Positions 44,359-53,466 are shown, counted from the first letter of the stretch. The stretch is DNA of 64,000 nt from Desulfosudis oleivorans (GCA_020723305.1 DYJC01000019.1:24166-88165); one strand, 5' to 3'. Numbers and translations: made by a program. Notes: generated by a model from the sequence alone, not told the origin.

Positions 44359-45279
44359 ATGAGCAAACATCCATTGATACTTGAGATAAAGGGAAACTCT
44401 CTGGATGATGGCCCGGGAATCCGATCGGTTGTTTTTTTTAAAGGATGCCCTCTTTCGTGCATCTGGTGCCATAATCCGGAAAGCAAAAAAGCGATTGTTG
44501 AGATTTCTTTTGATTCAAACGAATGTGTGGGCTGCAATACATGCCTTAAAACCTGTACGGAAAATGCGCTTTCCAGAGAAAACCCATTTTTTATCGACAG
44601 AACACGGTGCAACTTATGCTTTGCGTGTGTGACCAATTGTCCTTCAGGCGCGATGGAGAAGGTTGGCCGGGAGATGACCATTTCCGAGCTTCTTGAAAAA
44701 GTGCTCAAGGACAAACCTTTTTTTGACACCTCTCAAGGCGGGGTGACTTTTTCCGGCGGAGAACCTACGCTTTACATGCTGTTTTTAGCGGAAGCGGCAA
44801 AAGCCCTGAAAGAGAAAGGGGTTCATGTCCTGATTGAAACCTGCGGACAGTTTCATTACGAAACCTTTATGGATCTAGTATATCCCCATTTGGATCTGAT
44901 CTATTTTGACATCAAGATTATGGACAGCCGCATTCATAAAAAATACTGCGGTCTTCCCAATGAAACCATTCTTGAAAATTTCAAAAGACTTTATCGAAAG
45001 TTTCAGGAAGGCGGAAAGGAAATTCTGCCAAGAATTCCGTTAATCCCGGATATTACCGATACAAATGAGAATCTCTCCGCCATCATATCACTCTTCAGAG
45101 AAGAAAATGTGAACAAAACACAACTGATGCCATACCATCCCTTATGGCAGGACAAAAATCAGAAAATCGGCATGAATCCGCCCTCGATCACTGGAAACAA
45201 GATGGCGGAATGGATGGCAGGCGATCGGATAAAAACATGTAAGAAACTCTTTACGGATGCGGGTATTCTTGTGAAATAG
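44359..45279 (+). CDS. Glycyl-radical-enzyme activating protein, radical SAM
   Basis: A 306-residue PflA-like activase. The radical-SAM motif is C30-x3-C34-x2-C37 (CPLSCIWC). An inserted 2[4Fe-4S] domain follows: C56/59/62/66 and C84/87/90/94. GGVTFSGGEPTLY near 126 is the SAM-binding GGE motif. The two-cluster insert is typical of activases of non-pyruvate glycyl radical enzymes (glycerol/diol dehydratase, benzylsuccinate synthase, choline lyase). No glycyl-radical enzyme is in this window, so its target is elsewhere. It is a single gene with a terminator. Confidence 0.9.
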   Translation: MSKHPLILEIKGNSLDDGPGIRSVVFFKGCPLSCIWCHNPESKKAIVEISFDSNECVGCNTCLKTCTENALSRENPFFIDRTRCNLCFACVTNCPSGAMEKVGREMTISELLEKVLKDKPFFDTSQGGVTFSGGEPTLYMLFLAEAAKALKEKGVHVLIETCGQFHYETFMDLVYPHLDLIYFDIKIMDSRIHKKYCGLPNETILENFKRLYRKFQEGGKEILPRIPLIPDITDTNENLSAIISLFREENVNKTQLMPYHPLWQDKNQKIGMNPPSITGNKMAEWMAGDRIKTCKKLFTDAGILVK

Positions 45280-45299
45280 CACTCATCCGAACAAAAATG

Positions 45300-45330
45300 C
45301 CGGAAGAAATGAAATACCTTTCCGGTTTTT
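45300..45330 (+). terminator. Terminator of the activase gene
   Basis: CCGGAA (45300-45305) pairs with TTCCGG (45320-45325) and is followed by TTTTTC. The stem is short. Confidence 0.55.
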
Positions 45331-45554
45331 CTCCAGCTTTTCAAACCACGCTCCGAATGCTGCATAGTTTTGTTGTTGACACAAAAGCGCTTTCCTTATA
45401 TGTCTGCAATTTAAAAAAAAAATTAGAGCATTAATATTTTATTATTTTAAATCAGAATGTTGATAAACTGACAGTTATAAAAATATGGGAAAGCCAAGAT
45501 CGAAAAAGGAAAAAAAATTATATTATCAATTCATCAAAAAAAGGAGAAATCGAC

Positions 45555-46817
45555 ATGCGTTTTTTTAGACAACTTTGGCATTTTTGTATGAATAATGCCA
45601 GAGCTCAAGCAAGATGGGAGATTGATATTTCCACAACTGTACTGAAGAGCCGTAAGGGGTTGATCGTACTCGGTCTTTTTACCTTGCCTGCGATCATCGG
45701 CGGCATTGCGATAGCCGGTGACTTTTTAGGCGGCAAAGAAGCCTATAGCCCATCGTTTTATACCAATACCATCTTTTTTGCCTCCATCTTTGTCGGCATG
45801 ACAGCCGGCCTTATCACCGGTTGTATCGGCGCCGGCGGTGGCTTTATCATCGCCCCGGCCCTGATGAGCGCCGGAGTGAAAGGTATCCTGGCAGTCGGAA
45901 CCGATCTCTTTCACATCTTTGCCAAAGCAATCATGGGAAGCGTTTTACACAAAAAACTGGGTAATGTGTCGGTCTCTCTGGCAGCTATTTTTTTGATTGG
46001 TTCAATTGCCGGCGCGACCGCCGGCGGATGGCTGAACCGGGCTATCTATGAATACAACCCGGTCTTGAGCGATCTTTTCATCACCACAATCTATACCTTT
46101 ATCCTGGGATTTCTGGCCTTTTACGCCATGCTCGACTACTTCCGGGCCAGAGCAGCCGGAAGCGATGATGGAGCTCATGGCGGCGGCAAGGAAGGCGAAG
46201 CGATCGCACCGCTGGGGAAAAAACTCCAGTCAATCAACATCCCGCCGATGATCACCTTTGATGAAGGAGTTACTCCAGGTGGCCGCCGAATTTCAGCCAT
46301 CTTCCTCATTATTTGCGGTGCCTTTGTTGGTATGGCTGCTGCGGTTATGGGAGTTGGCGGCGGTTTTATCACTTTTCCGGCCTTTGTTTACGTACTCGGC
46401 GTTTCTTCCATGACCACAGTCGGCACCGACATTTTCCAGATCATCTTCACCGCCGGGTATGCTGCCATCAGCCAGTATGCCTGTTATGGCTTTATCTTTT
46501 ACACCCTGGCCATGGGTATGCTTCTGGGCTCACTCTTAGGCGTCCAGATCGGCGCCCTTGTAACCAAGCTGGTGCCGGGCATTTATATCCGTGGTTTTTA
46601 TGCATTGGCTGTAACCGCAGGTTTTGTCAACCGCTTCACCGCCATGCCGAGCAAGCTGAGACAGATGGAATACCTGGCTTGGACCAAAGATACCACTACC
46701 ATGATCGAGACAATCGGCATCTGGCTTTTTTTCATCTGTATCGGCGCCTTTGCCGTCTGGGTTATCGGAACATTTTTTGCTCGGGTTGGTAAGCTTAAGG
46801 AGGGGACACACTCATGA
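45555..46817 (+). CDS. TauE/SafE-family membrane permease
   Basis: A 420-residue protein with about eight or nine hydrophobic spans. Two repeats show the family signature: TAGLITGCIGAGGGFIIAPALMSAGVKGILAVGTDLFHI near 80-118 and GMAAAVMGVGGGFITFPAFVYVLGVSSMTTVGTDIFQII near 258-296. A hydrophilic loop (about 205-245) separates the halves. TauE/SafE proteins export sulfite, sulfoacetate or sulfonates. In sulfate reducers a role in sulfite/thiosulfate or sulfate transport is often suggested. AAGGAG precedes the ATG. It overlaps the next gene by four bases. Confidence 0.85.
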   Translation: MRFFRQLWHFCMNNARAQARWEIDISTTVLKSRKGLIVLGLFTLPAIIGGIAIAGDFLGGKEAYSPSFYTNTIFFASIFVGMTAGLITGCIGAGGGFIIAPALMSAGVKGILAVGTDLFHIFAKAIMGSVLHKKLGNVSVSLAAIFLIGSIAGATAGGWLNRAIYEYNPVLSDLFITTIYTFILGFLAFYAMLDYFRARAAGSDDGAHGGGKEGEAIAPLGKKLQSINIPPMITFDEGVTPGGRRISAIFLIICGAFVGMAAAVMGVGGGFITFPAFVYVLGVSSMTTVGTDIFQIIFTAGYAAISQYACYGFIFYTLAMGMLLGSLLGVQIGALVTKLVPGIYIRGFYALAVTAGFVNRFTAMPSKLRQMEYLAWTKDTTTMIETIGIWLFFICIGAFAVWVIGTFFARVGKLKEGTHS

Positions 46818-47533
46818 TTGCAAACAAAAAAGAATTCGGCCTGGGGATGCTGATGATCGTCTCTTTCTTTGTTGTTCTGGGGATTATCTTTATGCCGATT
46901 TTTAACGGCCATAATGGATTACAATTTTTCGATAATCTCTTTAACTCCATTTCCAAGGGATCGGCTTATTACATCAGCGACTTGAAGAAAACGAGTGAAA
47001 AATACAACGGCAAGGCGATTGACCTTACCATCAGTTACAGTGTTAAAGATAAAGATAATGTGGACAAAAGCAATGAATTTGCCGAACAGGCGGCCAAACA
47101 GTTGGTGGCCCTGGGAATCGAGGAAGCCGTTGCCACCGGTAAGGACGTTACAATAAAGGGCGACCTCGGAAAGATCGTCACCGGGATTCTGAATGACGCC
47201 GACTCGATGTACAGCAACAAGGGCAAGGAAGTCTCAGATCGTTATAACGGAACCGATCATAAAAAGGTCATGAGTATCTGGTGGGAGACGTTAAAATGGA
47301 CAAATCGAGCCCTGCTGAAACAAGAAAAGTTCGAAGAAGCCATGTTTTGCGACAAAATCATGAAAAAAGGGGTGGAACCGGCTTATAATTTCTACGGTAT
47401 TGATGCCCAAAAGATCGGGGCTAACATCGTAATCGTTGTCAGCTGCCTCGTCTTTTACGTCATTTATACATTGTGGTACGGCTTTGCCATCCTCTTCCTC
47501 TTTGAGGGCTGGGGGATGCAGATCGGACATTAG
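46814..47533 (+). CDS. Two-span membrane protein paired with the TauE/SafE permease
   Basis: A 239-residue protein. TM1 is about 10-30 (LGMLMIVSFFVVLGIIFMPIF), a periplasmic or cytoplasmic alpha/beta domain of about 165 residues follows (NGLQFFDNLFNSISKGSAYYISDLKKTSEKYNGK), then TM2 (IVIVVSCLVFYVIYTLWYGFAILFLF). Translational coupling through ATGA with the permease suggests a dedicated subunit. I do not recognise a named family. Confidence 0.7.
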   Translation: MIANKKEFGLGMLMIVSFFVVLGIIFMPIFNGHNGLQFFDNLFNSISKGSAYYISDLKKTSEKYNGKAIDLTISYSVKDKDNVDKSNEFAEQAAKQLVALGIEEAVATGKDVTIKGDLGKIVTGILNDADSMYSNKGKEVSDRYNGTDHKKVMSIWWETLKWTNRALLKQEKFEEAMFCDKIMKKGVEPAYNFYGIDAQKIGANIVIVVSCLVFYVIYTLWYGFAILFLFEGWGMQIGH

Positions 47534-47576
47534 CCGAATCACCGATATTGCAAACGATTACCGTTCGATCATTTCC

Positions 47577-47615
47577 GGCAGCAAGGCTTGCATCACGGCC
47601 TTGCTGCCTTTTCCT
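47577..47615 (+). terminator. Intrinsic terminator after the TauE/SafE pair
   Basis: GGCAGCAAGGC (47577-47587) pairs with GCCTTGCTGCC (47598-47608), 11 pairs, then TTTTCCTTT. Confidence 0.85.
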
Positions 47616-47713
47616 TTCTTGTCAAAACATCTTGTCAAAACACCAAACCCTTCAGCTTTCCCAACCATCTGAATCATTTTAAACGTCTTCTTTTTCCATC
47701 AAATAAGTTTAGA

Positions 47714-47856
47714 CTCGATGTTCAAGTTTTTAGATAATTTGTTCAAATCCAAGGCGGAAAAAAATTTTGACCGCAGGCATACTGCGCGTATTCCGAGGAT
47801 CAAAATTTTTTTCCAACGCAGGAGTTGGGCAAATTAGCAAAAACTTGATCATCGAG
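47714..47856. repeat. Long near-palindromic mobile-type repeat (143 bp)
   Basis: Left arm CTCGATGTTCAAGTTTTT and right arm AAAAACTTGATCATCGAG are inverted copies with two mismatches. Complementarity continues inward: CAAATT facing AATTTG, and GGAAAAAAATTTTGA facing TCAAAATTTTTTTCC. The centre reads CGCAGGCATACTGCGCGTAT. Elements with this AAATTTTGACCGCAGGCATACTGCG-like core are, from memory, abundant in Desulfobacteria genomes. It looks like a MITE-type repeat. Nothing else is coded here. Confidence 0.7.
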
Positions 47857-47912
47857 TTAGAGAAAGTGTAAACTGGAACAGTGGCCACTGCCGTAACAAC
47901 CCACAAAATTCC

Positions 47913-47961
47913 GATTTTTTTTGGGTCTACGGATTACCGTGGACAGCAAACCCAAAAAAAT
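47913..47961. repeat. Inverted repeat with T/A flanks upstream of the large membrane-protein gene
   Basis: TTTTTTTTGGGT at the left and ACCCAAAAAAA at the right enclose an inner stem GTCTACGG/CCGTGGAC (one wobble). It is symmetric, and could act as a hairpin or operator 80 bases before the gene at 48042. Confidence 0.5.
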
Positions 47962-48041
47962 GTAATATTCCAGAAAAATACAGACTGAATCCGTCCTGGG
48001 TTTTTAGATTTTTTCAATATTGACATCAGAAGAGGTTGCTT

Positions 48042-51000
48042 TTGGATAAACATCAACCCACCGGCATTTCCAGATTATTTTTCGATAAACGCGACCATAA
48101 CCTTATCCGCATCGTCAACGACATGATGGAGAAGGAAAAATCCCATCACCATACACAGCGGAAGTTTTTTCATTATTTCCATCCCCGGGGAATCAAAGAA
48201 ATGGCGGAATCCCAGGGACTTCGAATCGCCTATGCTGTCATACATCTTCTGGAATCATTGGAAGGGGAACGGATTGAACATCGATTGAATGCCCTTCGCG
48301 CCTTGCGGGATGAAGTGATGTGCAGCACGAATCAGGACCTTCAGATGAATACCGGGCGGGTTTTGATTGAAATCATGAAAGATCTGGTAAGGGCTCATGG
48401 AAATTATACACGGCAATTGGAACTGGCTCATGATTTTCGCATGGTGGCGACCGGAAAACCTAAAATCGTCCGAGCTTTTTTAAAACAATATCATCTTCTG
48501 GAAATGCCTGAGGAGTGGAATCAACTGGCATTTGACGATCATGTTCATGATGCCAACACCAAAGGAAGAAAGTCATCCACACACCTGATTATGGATGCCT
48601 GGATCAAAGGTATCCGGCGGCTGCGGGTAATTTCTTATAATTTCATCCGGCCTGAAACCGCTGCCGAGCTGCTCGAAGCAGCCTCGATCATGGGAATCAC
48701 GGTTCGAATCGGAATCGAATTTTCAGCAAAATTTTACGACCGCTTTGCACAGATCATCTGGGTTCCTCGCGGGTTTGCCGACGCCCAGGACTTTCTCAAA
48801 TTCCTGGATATACCAAACGTCCGATCTCTCATGGATGAAGGACGACAAGTATCTGATTTTCAGCGTCACTATGTTATGACGATTGTGGACCACTTCAACC
48901 GCCACCACCGCCTTGAAATCAGTCGGCACCTGGAAGTGGATTTGCCACCCTTGGACGCATCCGTTTTTTCAACATTTGTCGGTTCCGGGCAGGCCTCCCT
49001 ACTGCATCTTGCCAAATATATCCATATGCAGCTGCTTCCCCTGATGAAAGATAAAGAATTCGACTTGAAAAATAAATATGCGGTCGCTGATGATAAGGAA
49101 CGCAAAAAAATTGAAATCCTGATTAACCGAATGAACGAAATGGATACGGATATCATCCATGATTTATATCTTGAGCCTGACAATAATCCCGAAGTGCCGG
49201 ATATAAGCAAGCCTGTTGATGCCGGAATCTTACCCTCGTTGATGAAGCTGTCACCGTGCGAACTGATAGACCGTCTGGTACAGCTTCATTCAGGCTATCG
49301 GGTTACCCTGAACTTAAACAACATGAAGGTTCAGGATGTGCTTGAATTACTCTATGAATGCAAGGGGCGCATATCCAGGCTTGAAATATTCAATCTCAAG
49401 GATTACGCAAGCGGCAAGGTTGATCATATCCCGATGATCGCCAAACTTCAGGAAACCATCAACAGTGGAAACCTCATTCAGCTGAAGCAGATGACCCTTC
49501 AGATGATGGAGAATCTGAAAAAGAGTGAAAACCCGATTGACCACGCCCGGTTCGGAAAATTTATTACCATTCTTTCAGACCTTGAATCAGTGAGGAACAT
49601 GTATAAAGTCCGAGCATTAAAACCGAGAGTCGGGAGTGATTCCACTGGCCAGTCCCCCAGACTTCATGGCATGGGACTGGCTGTCCTGGACTCCCTTCCG
49701 AGGCAAGCGCAGAAAGCGGTAATAAAAGAAAAGGAATCTCCCCGACTGGTCATCCCGTTTCATGTTGAAACCCATTTGAGATTAAATTATTTACAGATTC
49801 AAGAAACAGAAAAGATTATTCCTCATATTTTACGTTTTCTAAGATTGATTCCCGGTCTCCGGTATATCGGGATGCAGTGCCGCAAGGAATGGTTTGCCAG
49901 GGAAGGTTCCACCCGCATGGTTCCCCATGGGAATATCGTTACTCTGGGAGGACTCCAGCCATTCAGCGCCAATCGATTCTCGCTGCATCAACCGGATTCC
50001 GAAACCTACCGGATACGTCGACACTTGCGGTATTTACAAACTACGTTGAAAAACTCCGGCAAACTAGCCATCGGATTTCTCCCGGCCTTCCTGACATTTT
50101 TTCTCGCAAACAGCTGGTGGGTGCTGGCTTATTTCGGGGCATTTATCTGGTTTGGCATTACCGGATTCAGAAATATTCTCCAGTCTGTTCTGGGCGGAGG
50201 GGGTATACGCCGATCCCCTCTGCTTCGCTGGAACGATTATATCAGCTGGGACCGGCTGACAGACTCGCTTTTTTTCACCGGGTTTTCCGTCCCGTTGCTG
50301 GATTATTTTGTGAAAACCCTTTTGTTGAATCAATTCCTGGGAATTAATACATCCTCACACCCGGTCATTCTTTATGCCGTCATGGGTATCATTAACGGGA
50401 TTTATCTCACCAGCCATAACCTTTTCCGTGGTCTGCCGCCGGAAGCGGCATTTGTAAATTTTTTCCGCAGTCTTTTTTCCATTCCGGTTGCATTCGGGTT
50501 TAATGAACTGGCTGGAGGAATCATGGGTTTGTGCGGTGCTGTCAACATTTATGAGACTTTGCAGCAATGGGCTGCGATTATTTCCAAGACCGCATCCGAT
50601 TTTGTAGCTGGTTTCATTGAGGGGACTGTTGACCGGAGAAGAAACATCCGGCACCGGATGAGCGATTATCATCAGAAGCTCCGTCAATTTCTGGATGTGT
50701 ATGCCCGGCTGGAAATGCTGTTTCCTGAAAAAGATGTTTTCGAACTTTTGGATACCCCGGCAGAATGGCTGCAATCGGCAAACGAGGAAGCCAGACATCA
50801 TATCAACATATTGATCATCAATGCACTGGATCTGCTTTATTTCTGGATGTATCAACCCAGGGCACAAACCGCGTTTAAAAAAATGCTGTGCAGCATGGAT
50901 CCCGATGAACAGCGGATTCTCATTAAAGCCCAGAAAATTCTAACCATGGAACGTGAAATCAGCCAGATGTTTATAGACGGAATCGTTGGCCGGTCTTTTT

Positions 51001-51119
51001 CCAAATCACTGTCATTCTATCTGGATCGATCCGAAAATTATCTGAAGGCCATTGAAAAGCTCATCCATACATCCGTTGTCTGTGAGTCGATATATGTAGA
51101 CCGTACTCAGTACGCTTGA
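48042..51119 (+). CDS. Large membrane protein with possible PHP-like N-terminal domain, unknown function
   Basis: About 1025 residues. No ATG fits the start: TTG at 48042 has AGAGG six bases upstream, and another TTG is at 48036. Residues 1-660 are soluble. Near 165-230 AFDDHVHDANTKGRKSS... then AAELLEAASIMGITVRIGIEFSA resembles the H-x-H and E-bearing strands of PHP/amidohydrolase metal hydrolases. About 660-870 contains four or five membrane spans (FLPAFLTFFLANSWWVLAYFGAFIWFGITGF; VILYAVMGIINGIYL; SIPVAFGFNELAGGIMGLCGAV). The C-terminal 160 residues are helical and soluble (LRQFLDVYARLEMLFP, LTMEREISQMF). I recognise no family with confidence; metal-hydrolase activity is an inference from one motif. 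Confidence 0.6.
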   Translation: MDKHQPTGISRLFFDKRDHNLIRIVNDMMEKEKSHHHTQRKFFHYFHPRGIKEMAESQGLRIAYAVIHLLESLEGERIEHRLNALRALRDEVMCSTNQDLQMNTGRVLIEIMKDLVRAHGNYTRQLELAHDFRMVATGKPKIVRAFLKQYHLLEMPEEWNQLAFDDHVHDANTKGRKSSTHLIMDAWIKGIRRLRVISYNFIRPETAAELLEAASIMGITVRIGIEFSAKFYDRFAQIIWVPRGFADAQDFLKFLDIPNVRSLMDEGRQVSDFQRHYVMTIVDHFNRHHRLEISRHLEVDLPPLDASVFSTFVGSGQASLLHLAKYIHMQLLPLMKDKEFDLKNKYAVADDKERKKIEILINRMNEMDTDIIHDLYLEPDNNPEVPDISKPVDAGILPSLMKLSPCELIDRLVQLHSGYRVTLNLNNMKVQDVLELLYECKGRISRLEIFNLKDYASGKVDHIPMIAKLQETINSGNLIQLKQMTLQMMENLKKSENPIDHARFGKFITILSDLESVRNMYKVRALKPRVGSDSTGQSPRLHGMGLAVLDSLPRQAQKAVIKEKESPRLVIPFHVETHLRLNYLQIQETEKIIPHILRFLRLIPGLRYIGMQCRKEWFAREGSTRMVPHGNIVTLGGLQPFSANRFSLHQPDSETYRIRRHLRYLQTTLKNSGKLAIGFLPAFLTFFLANSWWVLAYFGAFIWFGITGFRNILQSVLGGGGIRRSPLLRWNDYISWDRLTDSLFFTGFSVPLLDYFVKTLLLNQFLGINTSSHPVILYAVMGIINGIYLTSHNLFRGLPPEAAFVNFFRSLFSIPVAFGFNELAGGIMGLCGAVNIYETLQQWAAIISKTASDFVAGFIEGTVDRRRNIRHRMSDYHQKLRQFLDVYARLEMLFPEKDVFELLDTPAEWLQSANEEARHHINILIINALDLLYFWMYQPRAQTAFKKMLCSMDPDEQRILIKAQKILTMEREISQMFIDGIVGRSFSKSLSFYLDRSENYLKAIEKLIHTSVVCESIYVDRTQYA

Positions 51120-51200
51120 AAAAATGTATTGTTTCCCAACCAAGCGATTAACCATAAATATAATTTGCTTTAATAGCAAATATCTGCGATAAAACAAAAT

Positions 51201-51503
51201 ATGGTTAATATTAAAGAGAATGAAACCTTGAAAAATCTGGGGAAACGTCTAAAAAACGCCCGATTGGAATTAAATGACCCGCAAAAAGAGTTTGCCTTCA
51301 GGATCGGTGTATCGATTCCAACTCTTTACAAAATGGAACAGGGGAATCCTTCTATATCAATCGGGACATGGATAAAAGCCTTATCCATGCTTGGTAAACT
51401 GGATGATTTCGATAAATTGATAGCACCCAATGAATCCTTGTTCGAAAGATATGATGCTTTAGAAAAAACAAAAAACCGGCAACGGGTGCGAAGGCAAAAA
51501 TAG
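51201..51503 (+). CDS. hipB: HipB-like XRE-family antitoxin/regulator
   Basis: A 100-residue protein with a HTH_3 domain (LGKRLKNARLELNDPQKEFAFRIGVSIPTLYKMEQGNPSISIGTWIKALSMLG) and a basic C-terminal tail. Two bases separate it from the hipA remnant. HipB represses the operon and neutralises HipA kinase. With hipA broken it may now be only a regulator. Start at 51201 ATG. Confidence 0.8.
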   Translation: MVNIKENETLKNLGKRLKNARLELNDPQKEFAFRIGVSIPTLYKMEQGNPSISIGTWIKALSMLGKLDDFDKLIAPNESLFERYDALEKTKNRQRVRRQK

Positions 51504-51504
51504 A

Positions 51505-52156
51505 ATGATCCGATTGCTTGTCAATCTTACGCTTCCTGACGGTTCGACACTGTTCTGTGGTGAAATTGTAACCACACTGCCTGATTCCAGAGGAATGATA
51601 CAGGGTGCTTTCCGATATGCCCCGGAGTACCTTCAACACCCACTTGCTTTCCCTTTAGATCCGGTGAATCTGCCTTTACACTCAAAAGAGTTTCGGACAA
51701 ACAGACCAGAAGGAGTACATGCTGTTTTTGAAGATGCTCTTCCGGATGATTGGGGCAGGAATCTTTTAATCAAAAAAGCAAAGCTTGGAAGAGGTTTTTA
51801 ATGTGGCCATCGGAAATACGGATGATCACCTTAAGAACTTTTGTTTGCTCCATAAAGAATCCGGCTACTGCCTGTCACCAGTATATGATGTGCTGCCGGA
51901 TCTATACGAAAAAAGAGAGCACTCATTATCTTTTTTTCCCGGGGCTGGTTTTTTGCCACCAGACAGGAAGATACTGCAAAGGATAGGTGAAGACCTCAAT
52001 ATTGAAATGACCGGACAGATCATCGACAAGGTTTTTCAGGTAGTATCCGGCTGGAAAAATATCTTTCAACAATATCATGTTCCTGAACTTGAAATACAAC
52101 GACTTGAATGGAGTATTAATAGAAGAATGGAATCGTTGCATTTTAATAATTTATGA
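51505..52156 (+). pseudogene. hipA: hipA remnant: internal deletion with frameshift
   Basis: Two reading frames represent the ends of a HipA serine/threonine kinase. 51505-51801 encodes the N-terminal domain (RLLVNLTLPDGSTLFCGEIVTTLPDSRG through PEGVHAVFEDALPDDWGRNLLIKKAK). From 51783 another frame continues with EEVFNVAIGNTDDHLKNFCLLHKESGYCLSPVYDVLPDLY, the catalytic/Mg-binding loop and C-terminal lobe, to a stop at 52156. About 200 residues of the roughly 420 expected, including the ATP-binding region and the phosphorylated-Ser loop, are absent at the junction near 51780. The kinase cannot be functional. Confidence 0.8.
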
Positions 52157-52187
52157 GCCAATTTCAAAATTCATATTGGAGATAACC

Positions 52188-52697
52188 ATGCGATCCATTA
52201 CGATATTGCTTATAATTATTTTTGGATTTCTGCTGAATTCCAATTCTTATGCCGACACAATCTATTCATGGACAGATAAAAACGGAGTAAAGAAGTTCAG
52301 CAACACATCGCCGGAAGAAGATGTTGAACATTTTGAGGTCATTGAAGAGATGCCCCTATTGCAAACCGGAAACACCAATAGCCAAACGGGTGAGGAAGAA
52401 ACCGGAGATGGTGGGCAAGAACCGGAAATTGAAAACAGAACCAGTGTCTTCAGCACGATAGAAAAGCAAGTCCAGCCTCAAGAAACCGAAAACATAAATC
52501 GTGATGAAGGATTGAATATCAAAATCCAGACGGAAAAAAAACGACTTCAGGAAGAGATCGACCGTATTGATAAGCTGGCTGTAGGAAAGAACTTTTCGCT
52601 GCCGCGTAAAAACAGCATGATGAAAGATTTACAGGATAAGCTGGAACTTCTGGAAAAATCACCGGAAAAATATTTTGGTGTCAATGAAGAAGAGTAA
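52188..52697 (+). CDS. Exported DUF4124-type protein
   Basis: A 169-residue protein from the ATG at 52188 (TTGGAG six to seven bases upstream). Signal peptide MRSITILLIIIFGFLLNSNSYA is followed by DTIYSWTDKNGVKKFSNTSP, the DUF4124 signature found in many periplasmic proteins of proteobacteria. Then an acidic Glu/Gln/Asn-rich linker and a C-terminal coiled coil (IQTEKKRLQEEIDRIDKLA, LQDKLELLEKS). Role unknown. Confidence 0.8.
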   Translation: MRSITILLIIIFGFLLNSNSYADTIYSWTDKNGVKKFSNTSPEEDVEHFEVIEEMPLLQTGNTNSQTGEEETGDGGQEPEIENRTSVFSTIEKQVQPQETENINRDEGLNIKIQTEKKRLQEEIDRIDKLAVGKNFSLPRKNSMMKDLQDKLELLEKSPEKYFGVNEEE

Positions 52698-52738
52698 CAT
52701 CTCCGGATTGTTTTCATTGTCAATCATCGCTGTACAAA

Positions 52739-52761
52739 GAGGCAGTGAAAATCACTGCCTC
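52739..52761. terminator. Hairpin terminator between convergent genes
   Basis: GAGGCAGTGA, loop AAA, TCACTGCCTC: ten perfect pairs. Followed by AATTGTTTTAAG on the plus strand and by TTTGT on the minus strand, so termination in both directions is possible but the T tracts are modest. Confidence 0.65.
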
Positions 52762-52795
52762 AATTGTTTTAAGAAATCAAACGGGATTCTGGAGA

Positions 52796-53434
52796 TTACC
52801 CTTCGTACACTACTGCCAGAATATTTGCTATTCTTGTCTTAGCAGAAATCGAATGCGGCGTTGTTGACAGATAGTAGACGCTATCGCCGGGTTCCAGATC
52901 AAAGCTCTCTTCACCAATCTTCAGCGATACGATGCCATCTAAGACATAGATGAACTCCTCTCCATCATGGACAGACGTCTCCTGTTCAGGATTTTCCTCC
53001 AGGGCTACCATAAGGGCTTCCATGTGACGGCCTTTTACTTCCGGTGCCAGACTCTGATAGGAATAGAGTTTTTTCTTTCCTTTTCCGGAAGTGGAGCGGG
53101 CCACCTGTTTGCGTTCGTTTTTCCGGGTAACGGAATACATTCCGCTCCCCACGCCGGAAATGATTCTGCTGAGGGCACTGTCCAGAGCCTTGGAAAGCTT
53201 GATTACCGTGCCCAATTGCGGTTGTATTTCCTGACTTTCAATTCCTGCGAGCAGTTCCACCTCAAATCCGGTCATCTTGGAAAGCTCATCAAGGGAAAGG
53301 CCTTTTGACTCCCGCAGACTTTTTATCCGCCCGCCGATCTCCTCAACCGTCTTTTTGCCCGACGGCCGGATATCGCCGGTCAGATCTTCAAAATAATCAA
53401 CATTGATATGAGGTTTGTCTTCCTTTTTTTCCAT
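52796..53434 (-). CDS. XRE-family regulator with C-terminal cupin sensor
   Basis: 212 residues from the ATG at 53434 (GAGAGGGG upstream). HTH_3 domain at about 33-90 (IGGRIKSLRESKGLSLDELSKMTGFEVELLAGIES), then a cupin_2 domain at about 145-210 (TSVHDGEEFIYVLDGIVSLKIGEESFDLEPGDSVYYLSTTPHSI) that should bind a small ligand. PuuR-like architecture. It is downstream of the acyl-CoA gene set and may control it. The region just upstream of its start carries degenerate octamer repeats (53467-53522). Confidence 0.85.
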   Translation of the reverse strand: MEKKEDKPHINVDYFEDLTGDIRPSGKKTVEEIGGRIKSLRESKGLSLDELSKMTGFEVELLAGIESQEIQPQLGTVIKLSKALDSALSRIISGVGSGMYSVTRKNERKQVARSTSGKGKKKLYSYQSLAPEVKGRHMEALMVALEENPEQETSVHDGEEFIYVLDGIVSLKIGEESFDLEPGDSVYYLSTTPHSISAKTRIANILAVVYEG

Positions 53435-53466
53435 TTCAGCCCCTCTCTCGTTCGATGACGATAAAA

